A stretch of DNA of 64,000 nt from an uncultured Veillonella sp. (GCA_900538355.1 UPXS01000009.1:18407-82406), one strand, 5' to 3'. Numbered from the stretch's first letter, positions 35,245 through 44,803 are shown. Program-made: numbers and translations. The notes: generated by a model not told the origin, from the letters alone.

Positions 35245-36558
35245 TTAGCCTATGAATTGTTGCCATAATGGCATATATACATATTCGAGGAAGGTCCATA
35301 CAACGAGCCCTGCAATAGCACCAACAATGGCACCATTGATACGGATCCAGCTGAGGTCATCCTCTACCTTAGATTCGATAAAGTAAATAAACTTATCTGT
35401 GCTAAGGCCGCCTAGAACCTGGCGTATGATGGTTTCAATAAGATCATAGCCCTGTTCAAGCACATATATACCAATATTGTGCAATGTATCTTCTATACGG
35501 TTTCTCAAATCTTCGGATTGGCCATATACAGTCCACAATTCAAGAGCAATATTCACGAGAACTTGTGCAGGTGTTTCCCCATTTTCATCCCCTACAAGTA
35601 ATAATTCCTCTACATAAGGGCATAAATGGTTTTCAATAACAGATTCCCAGTCTTGTTCACGAATCCAACGTTCCCACGCTTCATCGAGAGCATCACAAAC
35701 CTCGCGGTTTTCTTCTATATGGCGAATTGGATCTACCCATTGGCGAAGCCATGCAGTCCGTTCAGGACTATTTGGTCGCTTCCAGTTTTCAAGCATAGCA
35801 TAAGCCTCTTGAACGATAGCCTGTGCTAGCTCATGGTAGTTCACCACATCGGTCGCTTCAGACATGGAGATGAGGAAATCAGACCAGAAGCCCTTTCGCT
35901 TTTTCTTATGCGCCTCTTCTGCTACAACCGCTGTAAGCCACGTAACCATAGCTGGATGGTTAATACGTTCTTGAATTACATTCAATACCTGTACAACCAT
36001 ACCTTCATAGCGATTATGTTCACATAAGTCGAGCAACACATGTTTCAAAACCGGTACAAGAGAATGTTTTTGAAGCAATCCACGGATGCGTTTTGCCCCC
36101 CATTGTGCCCATTCCTCGTTCGTTTGAGACTTCCATAAGAGATGTAACCCTTGATGGATTACAAGGCGTGCTGCTCGTTGCCCTTCTGGAGATAGCAAGA
36201 ATTTTTCAAACAATGGTACAAATTGAACATTGCTCAACAATACTTTACACCGTTCCTTCGTAAGCATCTTTGTCTCAACGAGCTTAATAACACCGTTGAT
36301 GAGGCGATCCTTATTGCGAGGAATTAACGCTGTATGATACGGGAATCCTAGTGGCTTACGGAACAAAGCAGTTACGGCAAACCAGTCCGCCACGCTACCG
36401 ATAAGGGCAGACTGCACAGCCCAGTAAAGCGGCTGGTACCAGCTTTCAGAACCAAAGAAAAATTGACCTACGAAAGCAAAACAGTACAATAGAGCAGTCA
36501 AACCAAGAATACCGTTTGCGCGCTGCCGCAAGGTGAGGGATTTCAAATATCTAATCAT
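35245..36558 (-). CDS. DUF445 membrane protein (second of a tandem pair)
   Basis: A 437-residue protein of the DUF445 family with helices near residues 15-60 and at the C-terminus (~412-430) and a long helical middle. The family signature is IGSVADWFAVTALFRKPLGF (~53-72) followed by 'TALIPRNKDR'. DUF445 proteins are envelope-associated with unknown function. Its ATG overlaps the stop of the upstream paralogue by four bases, so the two are translated as one unit and may form a heteromer. Confidence 0.85.
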   Translation of the reverse strand: MIRYLKSLTLRQRANGILGLTALLYCFAFVGQFFFGSESWYQPLYWAVQSALIGSVADWFAVTALFRKPLGFPYHTALIPRNKDRLINGVIKLVETKMLTKERCKVLLSNVQFVPLFEKFLLSPEGQRAARLVIHQGLHLLWKSQTNEEWAQWGAKRIRGLLQKHSLVPVLKHVLLDLCEHNRYEGMVVQVLNVIQERINHPAMVTWLTAVVAEEAHKKKRKGFWSDFLISMSEATDVVNYHELAQAIVQEAYAMLENWKRPNSPERTAWLRQWVDPIRHIEENREVCDALDEAWERWIREQDWESVIENHLCPYVEELLLVGDENGETPAQVLVNIALELWTVYGQSEDLRNRIEDTLHNIGIYVLEQGYDLIETIIRQVLGGLSTDKFIYFIESKVEDDLSWIRINGAIVGAIAGLVVWTFLEYVYMPLWQQFIG

Positions 36559-37793
36559 TTGAGCACCCCCTCTACAAAAATGGTCAAGCCGTAGAAGATG
36601 CCGCCTAGGACAGCCCCTACAAGGGAACCATTAATACGCACCATTTGGAGGTCGTAGTACATTTTACCACGCACGATTTGGGTGATTTCATCTGGTGAAT
36701 AGCGAGACAATTCCTGCCCTACTACTCTATCGATGAGTGGATTTAATTTTTGTAACCACGGAATACTGCGAAGCAAGAAGAATCGTTCAAACGGCGCCTG
36801 CTTGTCTGGGTTCAGCAAGATTTCCGTGCCGAGCACATTAAAGCGGTCTATAACGATGTCCGTGAGGCGATTCCAGTCCACCGTATCACCGTCGATGAGC
36901 TTGCCTTCCCATTCTTCAAGAACCATTCGGATCCATTGGTCTTTATGTTCTTCGATAAATGCTTGCCATTCCTTATTTGTTTCCAAATTATTGAAGAATC
37001 GAATTGCTTGGCCCCATACGTAACGACCTAGCGCAGAATCGATGGACTCATTATCCTTGAGGAATTGAACGGCCTTTTTCTGCACCGTTTCCACCAATCG
37101 TTCTGGTGAAAGCCCATCCCCACCAAAGGCAATAGCCAATTCGCGGAAGAAGGAGTCCTTCGTATAGGTTTTCATAATGTCCAGCATGACGCGATACAAA
37201 TAAGGGTACACCTGATTTGATGCGATAACACGCTGACATGTACGGTTAAAGTAGAGCCAGAAAACACTTGCTGTTTGGCGCTCTAACATGCAGCGGCCAA
37301 ATAAAATAACGAGAGGTGTCGCCTTCCAATTCGTAACACCTTTATAAACAGCCTTGTTGATTTCTTGACGCATAGGCTCAATATCCATATGGGATAAGAC
37401 TTGATTACCTACACCGTACAAGATTTCTTTAATCTGACCTTGTCCTACATCGCTCATACCGTATTCAACGATACGGACCATGACGCGTTCCTTTTTGATG
37501 GCATAATACATTTGAGGCACGCGCAATAGTTCCTCGCTGAGCATGGTTCGCCCCATTTGTATGAGTCGCTCCTTACTGCGCGGCAAAATGGCCGTCTTAA
37601 AAGGAATGCCTAAGGGCTTCGTAAAGAGTGCCGTTACCGCATACCAGTCCGCCAAGCCACCGATCATGGCCGCTCCAGATACGTGCATGATAAACGCCCA
37701 GAACGTATCCTGTCTTTGTGGATATGAAATTAAAAATATAATAGCCATGACAACCAACAGTGTCGTTGCCACTGGTTTAGTTTTCATCATCAC
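36555..37793 (-). CDS. DUF445 membrane protein (first of a tandem pair)
   Basis: A 412-residue DUF445 protein with the same plan as its neighbour: N-terminal helices, signature IGGLADWYAVTALFTKPLGI (~41-60), 'TAILPRSKER', long helical region, and a C-terminal helix with 'VRINGSLVGAVLGGIFYGL'. The neighbour ends with a matching 'IRINGAIVGAIAGLVVW', so the two arose by duplication. Weak AGGATC before the ATG. Function unknown. Confidence 0.85.
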   Translation of the reverse strand: MMMKTKPVATTLLVVMAIIFLISYPQRQDTFWAFIMHVSGAAMIGGLADWYAVTALFTKPLGIPFKTAILPRSKERLIQMGRTMLSEELLRVPQMYYAIKKERVMVRIVEYGMSDVGQGQIKEILYGVGNQVLSHMDIEPMRQEINKAVYKGVTNWKATPLVILFGRCMLERQTASVFWLYFNRTCQRVIASNQVYPYLYRVMLDIMKTYTKDSFFRELAIAFGGDGLSPERLVETVQKKAVQFLKDNESIDSALGRYVWGQAIRFFNNLETNKEWQAFIEEHKDQWIRMVLEEWEGKLIDGDTVDWNRLTDIVIDRFNVLGTEILLNPDKQAPFERFFLLRSIPWLQKLNPLIDRVVGQELSRYSPDEITQIVRGKMYYDLQMVRINGSLVGAVLGGIFYGLTIFVEGVLK

Positions 37794-37862
37794 TTGATCC
37801 TAACTTACTGAATTACGTATATAGACTCTCCCCATATAACGTAGTGACCACATAGGCCACGA

Positions 37863-37890
37863 ACTTTCACAAACTACAAACTGTGAAAGT
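37863..37890. repeat. Inverted pair of GTGAAAG motifs
   Basis: ACTTTCACA and TGTGAAAGT face each other across 10 bases, forming a 9-bp stem between the UlaG-like gene and the DUF445 pair. No T run follows on either strand. Confidence 0.75.
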
Positions 37891-37894
37891 AAAT

Positions 37895-38596
37895 TTAGAA
37901 TGTGCATTCATCGCCATCTTTTTGAGGGGCCCAAACCGGCACATCTCCAAAGAGGGCTTTAAAATACACAGATGGAGTCCATAGTGGACCATTTAGATGC
38001 ATGGGAATAAAGGCTTTTTTCACCTCTACACGACGAAGAAATTCAATACTGCCCCACTCCATAGCATCTTCCAGACGATTGTCCACAGGGAACATCGCTA
38101 CATCTACAGACAAGCCTTCTAACTCCTTAAACTCACGCCAAGCCATACGCTTCGCATCTGCATTATTTTCCGGTGTATCACCAAGCCAATGCCACCAGTT
38201 GAGGTCCCCTGCATGGAAGATAGAATCAGAATCGATGTTAGCCGTATTTGTCTTTACGTAGAAAGAACCACCTTCATCGGTGCTGCCATACATGTGAATG
38301 CCTACATCATCAAGGTTAGCATCTTGGCCAGGGCGCATAGTAATACATTTCTTCACCTTGCCCTCTAGCGGTACATCTTGATGGCAAATATAACGAGTTT
38401 GAGGCCCATCAAACTCCGTAATAGACGGATTAAAGTGATCACCATGAGTATGACTCACAAAGAACCAAAGCTCACGACCTCGTTTAGCCAATTGCCAAAC
38501 TATATTATTAGGATCTTTATAATAATCAAACACATAGCAACGCTTACCATCATCTACGAGGAAGCCGCTATGAGCTAAAAAAGTAACATTCAACAT
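37895..38596 (-). CDS. Metallo-beta-lactamase-fold hydrolase (UlaG-like)
   Basis: A 233-residue MBL-fold enzyme of the UlaG-like/L-ascorbate-6-phosphate lactonase-like group. The metal motif is SHTHGDHFNP (~48-57), with later ligands in 'IFHAGDLNWWHW' and the C-terminal 'AFIPMHLNGP'. Start at ATG 38596 with AGAGG upstream; an in-frame TTG at 38605 is less likely. The substrate is unknown: proteins of this group act on varied phosphodiesters and lactones. No signal peptide. Single gene. Confidence 0.82.
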   Translation of the reverse strand: MLNVTFLAHSGFLVDDGKRCYVFDYYKDPNNIVWQLAKRGRELWFFVSHTHGDHFNPSITEFDGPQTRYICHQDVPLEGKVKKCITMRPGQDANLDDVGIHMYGSTDEGGSFYVKTNTANIDSDSIFHAGDLNWWHWLGDTPENNADAKRMAWREFKELEGLSVDVAMFPVDNRLEDAMEWGSIEFLRRVEVKKAFIPMHLNGPLWTPSVYFKALFGDVPVWAPQKDGDECTF

Positions 38597-38710
38597 TATT
38601 ATCAATACCTCTAATTTATTGAGAATTTATATCATTCGTATTGTTTATTATACCATATTTTTATAAAGACAGGGCATGATAAGTAGCGATACAGTTTAGA
38701 ATAATTCTCT

Positions 38711-39067
38711 TTAAATGCGACCGGAAGATTTCATGTAGTCAATATATTGATTTCCCCAAGTTTCAAGGGATGCTAGAACTGTTTTAAAACCTGCTCCCAC
38801 TTCGGTAAGGCTGTACTCAACCTTTGGTGGAATAGTACCGTATACTTCGCGGTGTACAAGGCCATCATCTTCTAATTGGCGTAACGCTCTAGTAAGTGTT
38901 ACTTGTGTAATTGGATATAAGCGGCGCTCTAATTCACGGAAACGCACAGGACCTTCAGCTAATTCATGCATGATCAACAAGGACCATTTGCCGGCTAATA
39001 ACTTTTGACTCGTTGCAAAGGGACATCTGCCCACTAAATCATGAACATTTACGAGTTGCTCCGCCAT
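38711..39067 (-). CDS. HxlR-family transcriptional regulator
   Basis: A 118-residue winged-helix regulator. The N-terminal GRCPFATSQKLLAGKWSLLI contains the conserved Cys15 that serves as redox or quinone sensor in YodB/HypR-type members, and 'RFRELERRLYPITQVTLTRALRQLEDDGLV' is the recognition part. It is divergent from an NAD(P)-binding oxidoreductase and a dioxygenase-like gene, which it probably controls through the palindrome at 39264-39276. Confidence 0.88.
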   Translation of the reverse strand: MAEQLVNVHDLVGRCPFATSQKLLAGKWSLLIMHELAEGPVRFRELERRLYPITQVTLTRALRQLEDDGLVHREVYGTIPPKVEYSLTEVGAGFKTVLASLETWGNQYIDYMKSSGRI

Positions 39068-39448
39068 TATAATTCTCCTTTTATATGTATATCTATCTTA
39101 ATTAGATTATTAAAACGAAATTAATTAGAAATCTTTCTTTCTAATGTAGTTCAAATCATATCACAATTTTTTTATATTACAAGTATTTTATAGTATCTTT
39201 TCTTAGGGTACAAATCTTTTTGAAAAATTTTTAACCAGTAAACATCATAATTCTATCACTTTTGATAGTACCTATCTAAAATAATTCTACTATTCAAAAT
39301 GTTTGCACTACTATATAATGAGGTCATCAGGTGAACAACACTAGCAACACAGAGTAAAGTGTTATGATTCACAGAACTAAATAAAATCTAATCATATTAA
39401 TTACAGCTATATCTCACAAAAGAGACTTTCACAAAAAGGAGAATCAAC
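39068..39448. promoter_or_regulatory. Divergent control region of the HxlR gene and redox genes
   Basis: Contains the inverted repeat GATAG-TAC-CTATC (39264-39276), a candidate HxlR operator, and TATAAT at 39314-39319 as a likely -10 for the rightward genes. A CTTTCAC motif (39426-39432) lies next to the ribosome-binding site of the oxidoreductase. Confidence 0.5.
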
Positions 39449-40078
39449 ATGAATATTTTAGTAATCGGTGCAAATGGTAACGCAGGTCGTCGTATTGTAG
39501 AAAAAGCCCTCAAAGCAGGTCATCATGTAACAGGCGCGGTTCGCCGCGAAGGTGCTATTGAAGGCATCCCAACCATCGTAAAAGATGCGTTACAATTAAC
39601 AAAACAAGAACTAACTCAATTTGATGTAGTAGTAAATGCTACAAGTGCTTTCACACCAGATACGTATTATTTACAAACAGATTTAACATTGTTATTGGTG
39701 AAAGCATTGGCTAACACAAATACGCGCCTTATCGTTGTAGGTGGTGCAGGCAGCCTCTACGTAGACGAAGATCACACAGTGCAACTATACGATACGCCAG
39801 ACTTCCCTGAAGAATATTTAGGTCTTGCTAAAGCACAGGGCAATGCTATCGATATCTTGCGCAAATTCAGCAATGTAGACTGGACATTCTTTAGCCCAGC
39901 TGCTGATTTTGATGAAAAGGGTGTAGAATCTAAAGACTATGTATTAGGTAATGAAAACTTTATCCTCAATAAGGATGGCAACTCATACATATCCTACGAA
40001 ACATACGCACAAATCTTGGTTGATGAAATTAATAACCACAAATTTGGCCGCCAACGCTTTACAGCAGTACAAAACTAA
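39449..40078 (+). CDS. NAD(P)-binding oxidoreductase (NmrA/atypical SDR)
   Basis: A 209-residue Rossmann-fold protein. The dinucleotide motif GANGNAGRRIV (8-18) and 'VVNATSAF' followed by 'LIVVGGAGSLYV' and 'WTFFSPAADF' are typical of NmrA-like/atypical short-chain reductases (YwnB, BVR-B type) that reduce quinones or flavins. AAGGAG precedes the ATG. It is divergent from an HxlR regulator and followed by a DODA-like gene ~110 bases on, suggesting a stress-induced electrophile/quinone module. Confidence 0.85.
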   Translation: MNILVIGANGNAGRRIVEKALKAGHHVTGAVRREGAIEGIPTIVKDALQLTKQELTQFDVVVNATSAFTPDTYYLQTDLTLLLVKALANTNTRLIVVGGAGSLYVDEDHTVQLYDTPDFPEEYLGLAKAQGNAIDILRKFSNVDWTFFSPAADFDEKGVESKDYVLGNENFILNKDGNSYISYETYAQILVDEINNHKFGRQRFTAVQN

Positions 40079-40189
40079 GCTATACATTTAGATACACATT
40101 TGTATAGTAGCTATACCTTATAGGTTTACAAGCTACTATATAAACTGTATCTTTTTACTATAATATTTTTTATCAGATCAGGTGACACT

Positions 40190-40972
40190 ATGAAACGTAT
40201 GCCAACATTATTCGTCGGCCACGGTAGTCCTATGATGGCCTTAGAATCTACAGAAACTACAAATACCTTTCAAACTATAGGCAAAAACATAATCAATAGT
40301 TACGGCAAACCCAAAGCTATCTTAGCGATTTCTGCTCACTGGTATACAGATGGGACCTACATTCAAAGCGCAGAGAATCCAAAACAAATTTATGATATGT
40401 ATGGTTTTCCACAAGAGCTGTACGAAGTGGTGTATCCCGCAAAGGGCGATATCAGATTAACTAAAGAAGTGCAACAAGTATTGGGCGATGCCGTTTCTAT
40501 AAATGACACGTGGGGCATTGATCACGGCATGTGGACTGTTTTAGTTCACATGTTCCCTGATGCATCAATTCCCGTAGTACAACTATCAATCAACAAGTAC
40601 TTAAGCCCAAAAGAAGCCTATCAATTAGGCGAAAAGTTGCAATCATTGCGTGATAAGAGCTATCTCATCATGGGCAGTGGTAATATCGTTCACAATTTAA
40701 GACGCTTGGAATGGGAAAACCCATCGGGCACCCCTGCTACGATTGAATTTGACCAATATATTACTAACGCTGTACTAAAAAACGATGTAAATACTGTCAT
40801 TAATTACTCCGAACATCCTCAAGCAAGCTATGCGGCACCTACACCAGACCACTACCTCCCATTGATTTACATTATGGGCGCTAGCGAAGGCCTACAGCCA
40901 ACAGTATTTAACCAAACTTACAACTCTGGCTCTCTATCCATGACGGGCTTTATTTTTGAGGATCCAGAATAA
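40190..40972 (+). CDS. DODA-type extradiol dioxygenase-like protein
   Basis: A 260-residue protein of the 4,5-DOPA dioxygenase (YgiD) family. Metal-binding His11 (VGHGSP), His50 (ISAHWY) and later His residues ('IVHNL', 'DHYLPL') are in place, with acid/base candidate His112 (DHGMWT). The family opens catechol rings using oxygen; in an anaerobe the true role may be quinone or electrophile detoxification. It follows the oxidoreductase on the same strand and likely shares its HxlR control. It ends before the shared terminator at 41010-41044. Confidence 0.88.
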   Translation: MKRMPTLFVGHGSPMMALESTETTNTFQTIGKNIINSYGKPKAILAISAHWYTDGTYIQSAENPKQIYDMYGFPQELYEVVYPAKGDIRLTKEVQQVLGDAVSINDTWGIDHGMWTVLVHMFPDASIPVVQLSINKYLSPKEAYQLGEKLQSLRDKSYLIMGSGNIVHNLRRLEWENPSGTPATIEFDQYITNAVLKNDVNTVINYSEHPQASYAAPTPDHYLPLIYIMGASEGLQPTVFNQTYNSGSLSMTGFIFEDPE

Positions 40973-41009
40973 TAACTTACACCCTAATACTAGATAAATC
41001 TATACACAC

Positions 41010-41045
41010 AAAAACTGCTTGTACCTATGGTACAAGCAGTTTTTA
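41010..41045. terminator. Bidirectional terminator
   Basis: Perfect hairpin AAAACTGCTTGTACC-TAT-GGTACAAGCAGTTTT between the convergent dioxygenase-like and glutathione peroxidase genes. Confidence 0.9.
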
Positions 41046-41108
41046 CATGTCTATTATTTTTCAACATATGGTTTTAACTGATCTGGCATGTTTTTCTCTT
41101 TGATTAAA

Positions 41109-41651
41109 TTATAGCAGTTCTTTGATGAAGGTTTCCATTTCAGCCGGTTTCACAACAGGTTCAAAGCGCCCTACCACCTTGCCTTGACGGCCTATAACAA
41201 ATTTAGTAAAATTCCACTTTACTTCGTCATCTTTAAGATAATTAGGGTCAATACTATTAAGATAATTCGTAAGCATTTCTGTCTTATCACTAGGTGGGAA
41301 ACCTTGGAATTTTTGTTCTTGAATCATATATTTGAAAAGATCTAATGCGCTTTCACCGCGCACATCTGCCTTTCCCATAACTGGGAAGGTCACACCGTAA
41401 TTTAATTTACAGAAGGATTGGATTTCACTATTAGAACCAGGTTCTTCTTCCCCAAATTGGTTAGACGGAACAGCAATAATTTCTAGACCTTGGTCTTTAT
41501 ATTTCTTATAAAGCGCCTCTAACCCATCATATTGATGAGTAAAACCACATTTACTAGCAGTATTAACAATAACAAGCACTTTACCTTCAAAGTCTTTTAA
41601 GCATTGCTCTTCACCAGCTTTATTAAGTAAAGAATAATTATATACAGTCAT
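41109..41651 (-). CDS. Glutathione peroxidase-family thiol peroxidase
   Basis: A 180-residue peroxidase reducing hydroperoxides, in bacteria usually with thioredoxin. Catalytic Cys35 (NTASKCGFT), Gln in 'SNQFGEEEPG' and Trp in 'WNFTKF' form the active site; Cys81 (QSFCKLN) is the likely resolving residue. Cytoplasmic. A GTGAAAG motif lies 32 bases upstream. Ends at the shared terminator 41010-41044. Confidence 0.93.
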   Translation of the reverse strand: MTVYNYSLLNKAGEEQCLKDFEGKVLVIVNTASKCGFTHQYDGLEALYKKYKDQGLEIIAVPSNQFGEEEPGSNSEIQSFCKLNYGVTFPVMGKADVRGESALDLFKYMIQEQKFQGFPPSDKTEMLTNYLNSIDPNYLKDDEVKWNFTKFVIGRQGKVVGRFEPVVKPAEMETFIKELL

Positions 41652-41774
41652 GATTGCCTCCTAAAAATAGAGTGTATTTGAACTTTCACAAGTACAAACA
41701 CACTCTATATAACTACCCTAGATAGGGCTTTAACATATTATAATTGCTATACTAAGTAGTTTTATTAGCCGATA

Positions 41775-42569
41775 CTATCCCAATAGTGTTTTCACATCAT
41801 AGCCAAATTTAGCTGTTGTTTCAGCAGCTGTTTTCTGCCATTCTGTAGGTGCTGTGCCGTCTTTCTCAAGGAAGAATCCAGAATCAAGATAGCGAATGAT
41901 GATATAGTTGGAGTCCTTTTGGTCAAAGCCATTACCACGACTGAAATCAATGCCATGGCCTGTATTGCGCGTTACAATGGCTTCCAATAACGGCAACGTA
42001 ATGGCATTCAATGTGATTTTCATATCAGGAGAATCAAACATCTTTTTAAGGAAAGAGCTAGGCTTTTCTTCTTTATATACTAAAAGCTTGCTAATCGTGC
42101 CATTAGATGCACATACTACGCGACGGATATCTTTAATAGGAATATCTACCTTGCCATTAGAGATGACACCGTTCTTAATGGTAATTTCTCGTTTCCCCAT
42201 AATGGAATAATCCAATGGTAATTGAAGAGTATCCAAGTTTGCAGGAAAGTCCGCTGTCAATTTATGACGCGCAAATGCCGCAATAATTGCTTTTGTTTCA
42301 CGAATGTTGTGACCACTGTTAGATTCTGTGCGGTCCGTATCTAAATCTTGGCCTTCCATATTTTTCCAATTGTGATCTCTAAACATAATCGTATAGTTAC
42401 TGTTTGAATTTAGATATCTTGTAAGATATAGCTCATTTACATCTTCAAAATCAATGTCAGTAATAACCTGTCCATTTGCATCTTTACAGAGCACACCATT
42501 ATAACTAATTGTTAACGTACGATCAGTATCTTCAAAAACAACAGGATTTGTGTCGAATACAGAAATCAT
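41775..42569 (-). CDS. Hypothetical protein
   Basis: A 264-residue soluble protein that I do not recognise. It begins with a strand-rich region ('RTLTISYNGVLCKDANGQVI', 'ELYLTRYL') that resembles a pleckstrin-like or DUF-type beta barrel, repeated in part at 125-180 ('GKREITIKNGVISNGKVDIPIKDIRRVVC'). The C-terminus is 'FFLEKDGTAPTEWQKTAAETTAKFGYDVKTLLG'-like, with charged helix. No signal peptide or membrane segment. AGGAG precedes the ATG. Single gene. Confidence 0.7.
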   Translation of the reverse strand: MISVFDTNPVVFEDTDRTLTISYNGVLCKDANGQVITDIDFEDVNELYLTRYLNSNSNYTIMFRDHNWKNMEGQDLDTDRTESNSGHNIRETKAIIAAFARHKLTADFPANLDTLQLPLDYSIMGKREITIKNGVISNGKVDIPIKDIRRVVCASNGTISKLLVYKEEKPSSFLKKMFDSPDMKITLNAITLPLLEAIVTRNTGHGIDFSRGNGFDQKDSNYIIIRYLDSGFFLEKDGTAPTEWQKTAAETTAKFGYDVKTLLG

Positions 42570-42746
42570 AGCCCTCTCCTTTTTATTACGTCATACATAA
42601 CTACATGTACAAATTGATTAAGTATATTAATCAAATATAGTTAATTTAATCATACACCTTCTATATGTATTTACGCAAACCACATATTTCACCATAATAT
42701 AACTACAAACTAATATAGCCACAAACTCATAATTTTTAAGAAAACA

Positions 42747-42776
42747 AAAGACACCAACCATTCGATTGGTGTCTTT
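42747..42776 (-). terminator. Terminator of the RIC gene
   Basis: Hairpin AAAGACACCAA/TTGGTGTCTTT about 60 bases past the stop codon on the minus strand. Confidence 0.8.
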
Positions 42777-42836
42777 ACTACATACAAGGATCCATTTTGC
42801 AATAGAGCCTTGTCGTTATACAGATGATATTATAAT

Positions 42837-43496
42837 CTACTTCATGTCAAACAAAACAGAATTTTCTAAGAAAATATGTTCATGAAGACCTTCTTCTAAG
42901 GCTTTCATGGTCTTAAATACATACACATAAGTAGCACAGCCATCTGCTGGTGCAGTGTAATGATTAGTCAATGCACTTAAGGATTCTAAGAGCACACCTG
43001 CAGCTTCATGTTCGGCACGGAGTTCATCAAAATCTACAGGTTTACCCGCTATAAACTCTGGAAAGTCCACATGTTCTTCATGACGGAAATGAGGCACGAG
43101 AGCCGATTTCAGTTGAAGGAAGGTTTGATAAATCTTCGTCAACTCTGCCCCATGATGGTCGTAGTGTACATTGAGGAGCTTTGCTAAGCCTTGATCAATT
43201 TCATCAATCATATCCAATTGTTCTCGATGATAGTTGTGAACGATATAATCAATTAATTGCTCTTTGGAATAACTAAGTACCTCTGCGCGAGAAGACTTTT
43301 GTGCTCGTTGAACAGTATTCAACATAGCGATGTATTCATCTACATCTTTACCTTTAGCCTCAATGGCCTCTGCCAAGGGATGTCCACCACCACAGCAAAA
43401 GTCGATACCATCCTTCGCCAACACGTCCATTAACTCTGGATTGACCTTAACCGCATCAGCGACCGTCATAGATTTATTAATAGTTCCAAAACTCAT
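42837..43496 (-). CDS. Iron-sulfur cluster repair protein RIC (YtfE/ScdA type)
   Basis: A 219-residue di-iron protein that repairs iron-sulfur clusters damaged by nitric oxide or peroxide. The DUF542 domain has GIDFCCGGG (Cys34-Cys35); the hemerythrin-like domain supplies His/Glu ligands in 'NYHREQ', 'HYDHHG', 'HFRHEEHVDFPE', 'EHEAAG' and 'LHEHIFLEN'. Start ATG 43496 follows GGAGGTG. Relevant for an anaerobe rich in iron-sulfur enzymes. Single gene. Confidence 0.92.
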   Translation of the reverse strand: MSFGTINKSMTVADAVKVNPELMDVLAKDGIDFCCGGGHPLAEAIEAKGKDVDEYIAMLNTVQRAQKSSRAEVLSYSKEQLIDYIVHNYHREQLDMIDEIDQGLAKLLNVHYDHHGAELTKIYQTFLQLKSALVPHFRHEEHVDFPEFIAGKPVDFDELRAEHEAAGVLLESLSALTNHYTAPADGCATYVYVFKTMKALEEGLHEHIFLENSVLFDMK

Positions 43497-43679
43497 AAGA
43501 TACACCTCCAATGGTTTACGTCGATCTATATTCTTATAGTTATACTATACGATTAACCATGGATTCTGTCTGTCGCAGTGGTTACGAATTTGAAAGTAAC
43601 ATGACAACAATGGTAATGCTGTAGAAAATAATATAAAGTAATGAATATAAAAATATATGGATATATATTGAACATACAA

Positions 43680-43705
43680 AAAGCTGGCCCTATAGAGCCA
43701 GCTTT
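43680..43705 (-). terminator. Terminator of pta
   Basis: Hairpin AAAGCTGGC-CCTATAGA-GCCAGCTTT with a T-rich flank on the minus strand, 55 bases past the pta stop. Confidence 0.8.
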
Positions 43706-43759
43706 CAGCATATCAAAACATATATGACATATGTTTATATATAATTGTGTGGGCAACTA

Positions 43760-44758
43760 TTAGATGCTTTCAACAGCAGCGATAGCTGCAACGTCTACAA
43801 CGTCTTGAGCAGAGCAGCCACGGGAAAGGTCATGAACTGGTTTAGCCAAACCTTGAATCAATGGGCCAAGAGCGTCAGCGCCGGAGAAGCGTTGTACCAA
43901 TTTGTAACCGATGTTAGCAGCTTGAAGATCAGGGAAGATCAAGATGTTAGCTTTACCAGCTACGTTGGAGCCAGGAGCTTTCTTTTCTGCTACGGAAGGA
44001 ACGATGGAAGCGTCCAATTGTAATTCGCCATCGAATTTGAAGTCAACATTGCGTTCTTTCAAGATGTTAACAGCTTCTACTACTTTGTCTACTTCTGGAG
44101 TGGAAGCGGAACCTTTAGTGGAGAAGGACAACATGGATACGCGAGGGTCAGCCATGCCAACAACTTTGCGAGCTTTTTCTACAGTGGATTCTGCGATATC
44201 AGCCAATTGTTCGCTAGTTGGGTTAGGCAATACGCCGCAGTCGGAGAATACGAGCATACCGTCGTCGCCATATTCTTTTTTGCTGGTGAACATGAACATG
44301 GAAGAAGATACTGTTTTAAGACCTGGTTTTGTACCTACAACTTGTAATGCAGCACGCAATACGTTTGCAGTTGGGCAACCGGAACCAGCAACCATGCCAT
44401 CTACTGCGCCAAGACGAACGAGCATAGCGCCGAAGAATAAGCAGTCACCTTTCATAGTTGCGTCAGCTTTTTCAGGAGTCATGCCTTTTTTAGCGCGCAA
44501 TTCTACGAATGTATCAACCATTTCTTGGTAACGATCGTAGTTAGCTGGATCGATGATTTCAGCACCTTCGATGGATACGCCAACAGCTTTAGCAGCTTCA
44601 GCGATTTCTGCAGGGTTACCAACGAGTACAGGTGTTACGAAACCTTCTTTCAAAATGATTTCAGTTGCTTTCAATACGCGTTCATCTTTGTATTCTGGCA
44701 ACACAATTTTTTTACCTAATGGTTTTACTTGGTCTTTTAATTTTTGAATTAAATCCAC
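43760..44758 (-). CDS. pta: Phosphate acetyltransferase
   Basis: A 332-residue enzyme making acetyl phosphate from acetyl-CoA, the step before ATP-yielding acetate kinase. The single PTA_PTB domain starts 'KIVLPEYKDERVLKATEIIL'; 'VAGSGCPTANVLRAALQVVGTKPG' and 'NPTSEQLADIAESTVEKAR' are typical of Pta, and the C-terminal 'GPLIQGLAKPVHDLSRGCS' matches Pta rather than phosphotransbutyrylase. Start is GTG 44758 with AGGAGG 8 bases upstream. Very regular codon use suggests high expression. Acetate kinase is not in the window. Confidence 0.95.
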   Translation of the reverse strand: MDLIQKLKDQVKPLGKKIVLPEYKDERVLKATEIILKEGFVTPVLVGNPAEIAEAAKAVGVSIEGAEIIDPANYDRYQEMVDTFVELRAKKGMTPEKADATMKGDCLFFGAMLVRLGAVDGMVAGSGCPTANVLRAALQVVGTKPGLKTVSSSMFMFTSKKEYGDDGMLVFSDCGVLPNPTSEQLADIAESTVEKARKVVGMADPRVSMLSFSTKGSASTPEVDKVVEAVNILKERNVDFKFDGELQLDASIVPSVAEKKAPGSNVAGKANILIFPDLQAANIGYKLVQRFSGADALGPLIQGLAKPVHDLSRGCSAQDVVDVAAIAAVESI

Positions 44759-44803
44759 GATTTTTGCCTCCTTAACATTGGCTTATGCCATATCAATACT
44801 ATT

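Noticed and set aside
43944..44531. 195-codon open frame antisense to pta
   Set aside because: Shadow of a strongly codon-biased gene; no domain and no ribosome-binding site.
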